Assembly: GCA_000444245.1 (NCBI GenBank)
Contig: KE605235.1
Coordinates: 1 to 20,843 of the forward strand
DNA length: 20,843 nucleotides
Source of the DNA: Botryllus schlosseri
Lineage: Eukaryota > Chordata > Ascidiacea > Stolidobranchia > Styelidae
Direction of reading: 5' to 3'
Numbering within the stretch: position 1 is the stretch's first letter; every line of letters starts with the position of its first letter. The position numbers and the translations under genes are program-made. The notes beneath the pieces were generated by a model, which did not search any database, was not told the DNA's origin, and worked only from the letters and a program-made list of their open reading frames with translations. Positions 9,292 through 16,900 of this stretch are shown here, piece after piece.

Positions 9292-9422
9292 GAGCCGGAG
9301 CCGGAGCTGGAGCCGGAGCAGTGGTAATAATGCTGCTCCGGAGCTGGAGCCGGAGCTGATGTATGATAGAAGAAAGCTCCGGAGCCGGAGCTGGAGCAAT
9401 GCAAATTTACGGCTGCTCCGAA
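9292..9422. repeat. GGAGCC/GGAGCT subterminal array, right end
   Basis: It mirrors the array at 5129-5240, with GGAGCCGGAGCTGGAGCC words and inverse GCTCCGGAGC junctions leading to the right terminus of the 4.3-kb hAT. The frame at 9207-9509 on the minus strand is Ser/Gly/Ala/Pro-rich because of this array and is not a gene. Confidence 0.8.
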
Positions 9423-9436
9423 GCCCTGCTTGTGAC

Positions 9437-9717
9437 TATCAGAACCTTGTGACTTAGTGGTTACAACCCGGCTTGGTAGTATAATACGACCGGCTATGGT
9501 GAAAATCAAAGTTCATTTCCTTCCAACGTCAGTAAACAATCACAATCAAGTTAGTGGTCTTAGATGACTTCACGAGCTTCACCTTACAGAAACATCAACA
9601 AAACCACGTATAAATATCCAATTTTTAAAAGGCATAATTAAATGAAGTTTCCAATATAACATTTGAATTGCATACATTTGTTGAACTAGATTTAGAGTTA
9701 ATTTTGATATTTAAAGG
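9437..9717. other. Anonymous AT-rich DNA
   Basis: It lies just outside the right target duplication of the 4.3-kb hAT. I see no gene or repeat end. Confidence 0.4.
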
Positions 9718-9787
9718 TTTATCGGTCCACGGCATTGGTCTTGAGGGTTTTCCGGTCCGCGAGGTCAAAAAGGTTGAGAAAAAACTG
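9718..9787 (-). mobile_element. Possible hAT terminus, CCAGT..CTCAACC type
   Basis: On the minus strand it reads CCAGTTTTTTCTCAACC, then GACCTCGCGGACCGG and GTGGACCGATAAACC. This is the form of a hAT end with a CGCGGACC-type subterminal word. No partner end with a target duplication was found. Confidence 0.4.
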
Positions 9788-9944
9788 GTCTAATCAGTTC
9801 TATGCAAGTGACAACACTCCGTTTGGTTATTAAAACCTCCTCATTAAGCCGCGGCAATTTGCGTCTAACTCGAGTATCAGGAACGACCACTTTGATCACT
9901 TATGCTTCGGTGGGATTTACTTAATACAATCTGTTGTATTGATT

Positions 9945-10017
9945 GGCTACTCCAAGTCGATTCGAGTCCTTCATATCTTTTCACTGTATCTTGGGGTGCT
10001 TTGGTTTGATAAAATTA
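9945..10017 (+). repeat. Dispersed repeat, copy 2
   Basis: This is the counterpart of 1652-1731: CTACTCCAAGTCG, CATATCTTTTCA and GGGGTGCTTTGG occur in the same order, ending GATAAAATT. It stops just before the element A copy 2 insertion site. Confidence 0.5.
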
Positions 10018-10030
10018 TAATGCATTAGAC

Positions 10031-10058
10031 NNNNNNNNNNNNNNNNNNNNNNNNNNNN
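10031..10058. other. Assembly gap (28 N)
   Basis: The gap falls exactly where the left terminus of element A copy 2 should lie. Copy 1 has 34 bp before the first base that matches after the gap. GC-rich inverted termini probably stopped the assembly here. Confidence 0.95.
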
Positions 10059-10764
10059 GCGGCCCGCGAAGCCATTCTGTGCGGCTCGCGAACGTTTGCT
10101 TGGAATTCATAACATTAAATCTGCTTTTTGAATGTTGATGCGTGGACTAAAACCATAGGCTGTATCAACTAAACAGGAAATTCGTTTACTTTGAAGCCTG
10201 TCCATTAATATGCCACGATTACGCTGTCTAGTGCCTACGTATCTCGCATGCGTAATCCAGATTCAAAATAAAGGCAATGTGGCAAAGTAGCCTATGACTA
10301 ACAATTATATTCACAAGAAATCACTGTTTCCAGATAGCTTAAACCTTCTTCAAACCTTCTTTGTTGCCATTGTCACATTACGTATTATACGGTAGGTCTA
10401 CACTACATGTTAGTTACGTGAAGCGTTTCCAAATCCCTAATTCGTAAAACAAGTCAATCAGTGCTCGCGATTACTATGACTTCTCATATCTATCATCCGT
10501 AAAGGATGAACGGGCATGTCAAAAAGAGAAAGCCGAAAGCTAAAATTCTAAACAGGTTTAGAGCACTACATATTTGTATACTGGAGTTAGGGGTAAACCC
10601 GTCCTTTTAGTTTTTGCCGAGATTAAGGATTTTAAATATGACAAAAATACGAAACATTCGGTCAAGGGAGGGTGATTATCAAAAAAATTGCAATCTTCGC
10701 TCAACATTAAGGCTATTTGAGCTGCACAGTGCGCACTGCTCGGAATACAGCGACCAAGACAAGC

Positions 10765-11048
10765 TATCCGACAAAATAGCGTAATGGTGAAGCGTCCGGC
10801 TTCTTGATCGGTAGGTCGTGGGTTCGATCCCCGGCCGGGTCAGACCAAAGACCTGATTATAGTAACACTGGTATCCATGATTTCCCTGCTTGGCGCTCAT
10901 GCAATAATGGGATAGCATGGAGGGGTGGTGCAAGACTTAGAAAGCCGTAAAAGGCTATATCTGCACCTTCCTTGTCCTGCGGCATATGCACATCATGAAC
11001 TCATGGTATGCATGTGCAACTGTGCACAGATCGTGTGTGTGTGTATGA

Positions 11049-11084
<36 letters not shown>

Positions 11085-11160
11085 GTGTGTGTGTCATGAG
11101 ACGGTGTATATGCGGCAAAAACATCCAGGACAAAAATAAACAACGTCCTTTCCTTTCCTT
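10765..11160 (+). mobile_element. tRNA-derived SINE-like insert, family 1
   Basis: Against copy 1 of element A this stretch is extra sequence. It has a perfect pol III box A (TAGCGTAATGG, 10777-10787) and box B (GTTCGATCC, 10822-10830), spaced as in a tRNA. It then has an unrelated body and a GT/GC microsatellite. A real tRNA is unlikely, because the 5' acceptor arm has no partner after box B. The body does not resemble the SINE at 12958. No target duplication could be placed, so the right border is inferred from where element A resumes. Confidence 0.6.
11033..11094 (+). repeat. (GT)n microsatellite with GC core
   Basis: An imperfect GT dinucleotide tract has a central GCGCGCGC stretch. Cys/Val and His/Thr frames cross it on the two strands and should be ignored. 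Confidence 0.9.
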
Positions 11161-11177
11161 AGTACTATCCCATATAC

Positions 11178-12196
11178 TACGGATGGTGTGAACGTGAGGT
11201 TCACGTTCGCGTTCTTTGTGTGAACCTCAGAAATTTTGAGGGTCACGTTCACAAACGAACCTTGGTAGGTTCTGCACTGTGAACCTTCTTCATTTTTAAC
11301 AATTTTTCACATCATTATAACGTCTTTGGTTTAAATTATTTGCATTTCAACTTGGACCACTCTATATGCAAGGCGCTGGCAGCATAAAATAAAATCAACT
11401 CTGAGCAAGCATGGACAATTGGACATTGCCAATCTCAAAAGTTTTTACTTGATTTGTTACATTAAAGGTTTGCTCAAGATATTCAGCTTTACTATTGCGG
11501 ATATTTAGTGACTCTCTGATGTGAGCTTGACCCGCAATCACACATCATCAAGAACGAAATGCAGTACATCTAGTCGTAGGTAGTCAGCGAATGATCCTTT
11601 TCAACCAATCATTGAAATCGATATAAAGAAACGTCGTTGTCTAAGGCAGCAGGCGGACGGGATCCATCTTGATTTGATGTTTATTTTATCATAAAAACCA
11701 CATCTGTGCGATCGGAGTGTTAGCTACTGTATAACTTGTTCATGGGGCAATACCGGTAGCAAGTATTGAAACCCGCTTTGCACTCTTCCCAATATCGATG
11801 CAGCAATACTCAGACTCCGAATTTATTGTCCGGTCTGACCTCGACCGCTAAGGCGTAAGCTTATATTCCGTTGCAAGTCCTCGTCGAAATTTGTTGGCAA
11901 AGTGACAGAAGATATGGATTTTATGGGATTATCATAGCATTTGATTGTTTCAGTTGATACATTTGGTGACGTTTAAAAAGTCAGCATGTACTTCAGCATT
12001 GTGGCATAATGTTGTCTGCGTCGTCGCGAGGTATCGGCACATTAATATCAAATATATCACTTTACTGAAATGTAGGGTCGGAATTAGCGTGACGTCAGGA
12101 GGTTCACATTTGCGTTAGTCAGTCAGGTTTATTAATATTAATATTTTCATCGTTTCACACAGAACCTGAACCTTTCAGAGGTTCACACCATCCCTA
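11178..12196 (+). mobile_element. hAT-like DNA transposon (TAGGGATGG family), complete copy
   Basis: The left end is TACGGATGGTGTGAAC and the right end is the inverse of TAGGGATGGTGTGAAC. It is flanked by a perfect 8-bp duplication, CCATATAC (11170-11177 and 12197-12204), and removing the element restores the element A sequence seen in copy 1. At 1,019 bp it has no transposase frame. The subterminal zone is rich in GTTCACG/CGTGAAC words. A second copy, inverted, occupies 1-863. Confidence 0.9.
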
Positions 12197-12213
12197 CCAT
12201 ATACATTTTAGTG

Positions 12214-12526
12214 CAGTGGTTCTCACACTGGGGGGTGAAAGCGTCAGAAGCGAGGCGCGAAACAGAAGTTGGAAGAAAATATTTTTAGCGCTCCGTCCGA
12301 TTTACCCCAGCGTATAGTATAGTTATTGCTCTGCGTATTGTCCGACTTTGATTACAGAATTCTCGCGTCAGCAACCAACCAGCTTCCATGCCATCAAGCT
12401 ATCCGTTGGGATTGCTAGCATTTTGGATGCTCTTTTTAATATGAAGTGATATCATGATCCAGTTGGGAGCGAGATTTTTTACTATCATAAAGGGCGGCGG
12501 GCCTAAAAAATGTTTGAGAACCACTG
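12214..12526 (+). mobile_element. Nested hAT-like MITE inside element A copy 2
   Basis: The termini CAGTGGTTCTCACAC and the inverse of CAGTGGTTCTCAAACA are better kept here than in the partner at 3448-3758. It sits at the same position in element A as that partner. Confidence 0.75.
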
Positions 12527-12810
12527 GCTTAATAGAAGAACGTGGATAGGGGTTTAAAGAGTAAAAATGTATTATGTTTAACATTTTTTCGAATCATGTC
12601 GGCAAATACATATTTTTTTAATCAACCGCTACTTTCTCATTACCTAACATAGACACATTCACTGAGCAGCATTTATTAACAATGTAATTTAGAAATAATA
12701 TTAAAATACGCTGGAGAATATAGCTAAAAAAATTCAGTCGGCCCGCCAACGTTTTTTCTACTTTTCATTTGGCCCGCGGAGGAAAATAATTGCCCACCCC
12801 TGCATTAGAA

Positions 12811-12943
12811 GGAATTGCTCATACAAACACCCTCGGGCTAATCAGAGCACTGAACGGACGTAATATCCTGGACCGTGGAGTTGAAGTTTCAGTCAATATA
12901 GTCCTGGTGGGGTCGGAGTCACATAAACGTTGTATCAGGGACA
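12811..12943. other. Short anonymous spacer
   Basis: It lies between element A copy 2 and the SINE. The small frame at 12790-12972 starts inside the hAT terminus and ends inside the SINE, so it is not a gene. Confidence 0.5.
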
Positions 12944-12957
12944 CCCCTGTTTTGTAT

Positions 12958-13208
12958 GGCGAGATAGCGTAGTGGTTTAATCCACAGCTACAACACCAAT
13001 GGGTTGTGGGTTCGAGTCCGACTCCAGAATTCCCTAATAAGTGTTGGAGGTTTATCTAGGCTCCTCGCCATATCATCCGTGTAAGCGGTGTCCAATAAAG
13101 GCGTAGAAGCGGGCCTTGCTACAAGTCGGCAGTTACGGAATAACAATTAAGAAAATGGGCTGGTGTAAATGACCATACTAGTCGACAAACACCACGAAAA
13201 CCTCAAAA
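12958..13208 (+). mobile_element. tRNA-derived SINE, family 2, with 14-bp TSD
   Basis: This 251-bp element is flanked by a perfect 14-bp duplication, CCCCTGTTTTGTAT, at 12944-12957 and 13209-13222. That is the mark of LINE-driven insertion. The 5' part has box A TAGCGTAGTGG (12965-12975) and box B GTTCGAGTC (13010-13018). The 3' part ends GAAAACCTCAAAA after the words TAAATGACCATA and GTCGACAAACACCA, which recur in the truncated copy at 20292-20437. It appears complete. Confidence 0.88.
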
Positions 13209-13222
13209 CCCCTGTTTTGTAT

Positions 13223-13720
13223 CAGCCATTGGACTCGGATAGACACATAGGCTACGCCTAGTGGCTGATGGAGTCGGAGTTTGTTAAGATGCTCTGGCTC
13301 CGACTACTTAAAAATCCAACCAAATGTGCTGTTGCCGTTATAGACGCCATCAAATTTTTCACGTAGGTGGAGGTTTCACTCCTGTTGAGATAAGAGGAAC
13401 TACGCTCATAAGAAAAAACCTAAAAAACAGTATTTGGCAGCAGCCGCTTTCTTCAGAAAACACTGTATCACAGCTAAAAGATAATCCAAACCATCCCACG
13501 AACACACGTGCGTGGTCTGTAGTGTAAATGTTACTCGTCATAGCTTCTTAGCCCTTTGTTAAATTCCATTACTGTTGCAGTTTTTCGACGCGGCCTCTTA
13601 TCTTATAGTCCTATTTCTTTAGGTGTTACGTCACAGAGGAAAACATATATGCCAGTCTATATGCCAGCTTACACATGATATGCAACAACACGGACTCTTA
13701 AAGATATTAAATCCTTTCAC
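13223..13720. other. Intergenic DNA downstream of the transporter gene
   Basis: No gene was found. Two short GGAGTCGGAG and GGCTCCGAC words (about 13270-13310) face each other and may be a worn repeat end. The small frames at 13324-13541 overlap on both strands and resemble nothing. Confidence 0.45.
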
Positions 13721-13743
13721 TCACTATCAGCATCAGAATCATG

Positions 13744-13749
13744 TTTATT
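13744..13749 (-). terminator. Probable poly(A) signal of the ABCB gene
   Basis: A minus-strand AATAAA, in the context GCAAATAAACATG, lies about 218 nt past the transporter stop codon. It is the first canonical hexamer downstream of the stop, so cleavage would fall around 13720-13735. Confidence 0.6.
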
Positions 13750-13966
13750 TGCTTAGGCAATATTCAGCAACATGCCCGCATTACAAAAGAATAGGTTGAA
13801 CAATAGAGCAGAACCAGGCTGTGACGAGGGGATTCGGAGACCATAAAGTCCGCCCAGTCTAAGTCTTATCCCGCCCATTCAGCAGCAGCACAGTAGCGAT
13901 TATCAGTACCCATTTGTAATCACATTATCAAACGGAGTTGCAAAAAAAGTCCGTGTCGACCCCTCG

Positions 13967-13994
13967 TCAATGACTGAGCTGGGCGTTGACGAGA
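13967..13994 (-). CDS. ABCB terminal exon with stop codon
   Basis: It runs from acceptor TTTCTTTTTCAG to TGA at 13967-13969 (28 nt). It completes the C terminus as SLVNAQLSH, which aligns with the FSMVSVQ end of P-glycoprotein. Skipping this splice would stop the protein immediately after the preceding exon. Confidence 0.88.
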
Positions 13995-16900
13995 CTGAAA
14001 AAGAAAGAACCCGATTTGAGGCCAATCTACCAAAAAGAATGTTCGAACAGAGCTCACCTGTAGTACGCTCCGCCCTGTTTGATCAAAGAATCATGGGTGC
14101 CAGTCTCAACTATCATACCGTTGTCTACTACTACTATAATATCGGCGTTCCTGACAGTCGAAAGTCGGTGAGCAATCACAATACATGTTCGGCCCTTCAT
14201 GGCGTTATCCAACGCCTCTTGAACAACCTACAAACAACGGAATGTGTTATTTGTTCGGATGGGATTTCGAATCCACGCACCTTTTCGCTTTCCGTGTCCA
14301 ACGCAGATGTAGCCTCGTCCAACAGCAACACCTTCGGCTTCCTGAGCAGAGCGCGGGCGATAGCGATCCTCTGCTTCTGACCGCCTGAAAGCTGACTGCC
14401 TTTGGTGCCTACTCTCGTGTTGTAACCCTGAAACAGGTGCACTGTCGAACGGCTTCGAATTTATGATTCCAAGTCGCATCGTACCTCCGGCAATGACAGA
14501 ATGAAATCGTGAATGTTTGATGCCTTTGCCGCCTCTATCACGTCGGCTTCGGAATGGTCTACTCTAACGTCGCCGAACCTAGAAAAAACGTCACGTTAAT
14601 CCCGTTTTCTATACCAGAGTTTGGTAACCATGAATTACTTCTACTATTTCAACACTCACGTAGGCTTTGCCTTAAATGTTTTGACAACTTACTTTTCACG
14701 TTAGAGATTTTGTCAGGTTGAAAGTTGTTTTGGGATAGGTTTGCATCGCATGAATTACCTAGTGAAATCGTCACAAAGCCAGGAGAGGTAATCCCCTGAG
14801 CAACGTTAACAAATTATGTATTTAGAAAATTGCACCTCTTCTGCGTTCGTGAGTAGAATACCGTACGACCAATTGACCATTTATGGCAATCATACTACAA
14901 CAAATAAACAGAGATGCTTACAGTATGTTCTCCTTGACTGTAAGGTCAAATAGAAGGGGTTCTTGAGACACAATCCCGAGTTGATGTCTGTGCCAGGCCA
15001 CGTTCAATTGTTTAATATCTCTCGAGTCTAGCAACTGTATAAAGAGTGCGTTAGCGCCACACTTCAAACATTGCGACATACTCTGCAACACTCACCACCG
15101 CCCCTGCATCAGGATCGTAGAATCTTTCGATAAGCTGAATGCAGGTGGATTTGCCACAGCCGGACTGGCCCACCAGAGCTAAGGTCTTTCCGGGTAAGGC
15201 CGAGAAGTCCAAACCGCGCAGGACAACAGAATCAGGTCGAGTAGGATAGTTGAACTGCACCGATCTGAAGTCGATCGCTCCTTGGCACTTGTGCTGGAAG
15301 AAGCAAAAGAAGACAATTCACAATAGATTTACAGTATAACAAAATCGTCACTGTAATTTTGAACTGTCTTTCAGCGAGACGTGGCACTGATACTCACAGG
15401 CTTACGTCCTGCATCACTGTAGGCGTCGATTTTAGATTTTGAATCGAGGAGCGCAAACATGCGCTTGGCGGACATTTTGCCTTCCGCGTAATCGGGAGCG
15501 AAGGAGCTATTCTGTCCGACAGCCATCGCGCCGAAAATCACCGCTGACATAATTCTAAATATCAGAGGTAATCGGTAACAAAGTACTACCGTCCCTGTCG
15601 AGCAGTAGGATTTGCCCACTTGCACTACTTACTGAAGTGGTTATGTTTCACTTCTACTCTACAATTTTTTATGCAAAACTGCTCAAATTTTGGACTTTCC
15701 GAGGCAGAAGTACTTTTCAGGTAAGTTTGCATGATCTTTATGACTGAAATTGTCATAACAACTGGGCAAAATATCCCCTGTACTATGGTAACTGAATATA
15801 TTTTCGAAATTTCCACAAATTTGCACCGTCACTAGTAATTAATTGTTGATCGGGAAGATGCACCTTGCAATTTTTATAGTAGCCACTTCAATTCACTAGA
15901 AGAATGCGAACCCTCGGCCAAATCGACTTTTTACAGTGCTCACTTGAGTACTTTATGCACATTCATTTCCTACTTCAACTTGCAGCGGTCTTGACATAAC
16001 TTGGAAATCTTTACTTCTACTTGTACTTGATTAGAAATTTACAACGTCACTTCTACTTGAGTGCCAACGGCGACTACTTTGAACACCTCTCTGTTAAATA
16101 CACACCGTTGTGTGGAATAACAAAATTTTGCATCATGACGCTGTCGTCTTTACCTGAACACATTCTCAAAGTCCATCTCTTCGTTTTCCACCAGCACGGC
16201 GCCGTAACGAAAAATGCCGGCGTAAGCAAAGTAGATGACGCATTGTGAAAATCCAAAACCGATTCCAGTGATGACCGCTTTCCTGTTTGCAGTCCTACAG
16301 AAGTAGCGATGAAAAAATGAAACTGCACGGGCGAGCAGATGCAACAAAATTCAATACTTTGCCGGAAGAGCCAGGCTTTTGTCATAATTCTGGTAAACTG
16401 TCTCTTCTTTTGTCAGTGATGCGACCGTGCGGATATTGTAAGTGGCCTCTGCGACAATTTTTCCTTCGAATTGCACAAACAGAAGCCTTGTAAATTTGGA
16501 CGTCCTAACTCTATTTTATCCCGTAAATAGTAGGATTAGTGATGTACTTGATACTTACACTCATTGAGTCACATAAGACCGGTCTAGCGACTCTTAATCT
16601 CCGTTTCAGTTACATGACAACAAGTAGACAGTTTTCACACTGTTCATTCAATAAATGCTCTGGGCCATATTATTACACCATTCCACTCGGATGAGATACC
16701 GCAAGTTAATGAGCTCACAAGCCCAATCTTAAATTATGTATCGTCTCGGGCAGTGTTGCAATATCCTACAAATCTGGAAATTGACGGTATACTGGAGTGC
16801 AGCTGCAAGTCCGATCCCATGACCTGACCAATAACGCCTAGAGCGGCGTAGATTTCATTAACAAATATAACACATAGATCTCATGTACCAGGTTTGACGG

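Larger units (their letters stand above)
5120..9428 (+). mobile_element. Large hAT-like element with GGAGCC-rich ends and 8-bp TSD
   Basis: The termini are CAGGGCTTTGGAGC and the inverse of CAGGGCTTCGGAGC. A perfect 8-bp duplication, CTTGTGAC, lies at 5112-5119 and 9429-9436. Both ends carry irregular arrays of GGAGCC/GGAGCT and their inverse (about 5129-5240 and 9292-9422). Inside it lie one complete hAT (5947-6832), another hAT-like element (about 7529-9262) and assorted fragments. Only about 1.7 kb of its own sequence remains. No transposase of its own could be recognised, so it is probably non-autonomous. Confidence 0.85.
10031..12802 (+). mobile_element. hAT-like element A, copy 2, expanded by later insertions
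   Basis: It is collinear with 2785-4024 from GCGGCCCG at 10059 to the right end TTGCCCACCCCTG. The flanks read CATTAGAC before the gap and CATTAGAA after the end (12803-12810), a 7 of 8 match that supports a target duplication. It shares the nested MITE (12214-12526). It additionally carries a SINE-like insert (about 10765-11160) and the 1,019-bp hAT at 11178-12196. Confidence 0.82.

Noticed and set aside
9207-9509. Ser/Gly/Ala-rich minus-strand frame
   Set aside because: It is produced by the right GGAGCC array of the same element.
2210-9787. A single giant hAT joining the CAGTGGTTCTTAACC end at 2210 to the CTCAACC-type end at 9787
   Set aside because: The subterminal words differ and the flanking octamers do not match, so they are treated as two unrelated worn ends.
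10777-10830. Possible functional tRNA gene
   Set aside because: Boxes A and B are perfect, but no paired acceptor stem closes after the T arm and a SINE-like body follows.
10925-11191. Cys/Val-rich plus frame and His/Thr-rich minus frame
   Set aside because: Both are translations of the GT microsatellite.
12965-13018. Possible functional tRNA gene
   Set aside because: It is the head of a SINE bounded by a 14-bp duplication; no acceptor stem pairing is seen.
13970-14388. Overlapping plus-strand frames of 136 and 67 codons
   Set aside because: They lie antisense to the NBD H-loop and signature exons of the ABCB gene, whose minus-strand reading is strongly conserved. The plus frames resemble nothing.
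16801-16890. Possible extra minus-strand ABCB exon with a CTCTAG acceptor
   Set aside because: The loop 4 segment needed here is fully supplied by 16463-16358 in the right phase. This stretch has no family match and no suitable donor.
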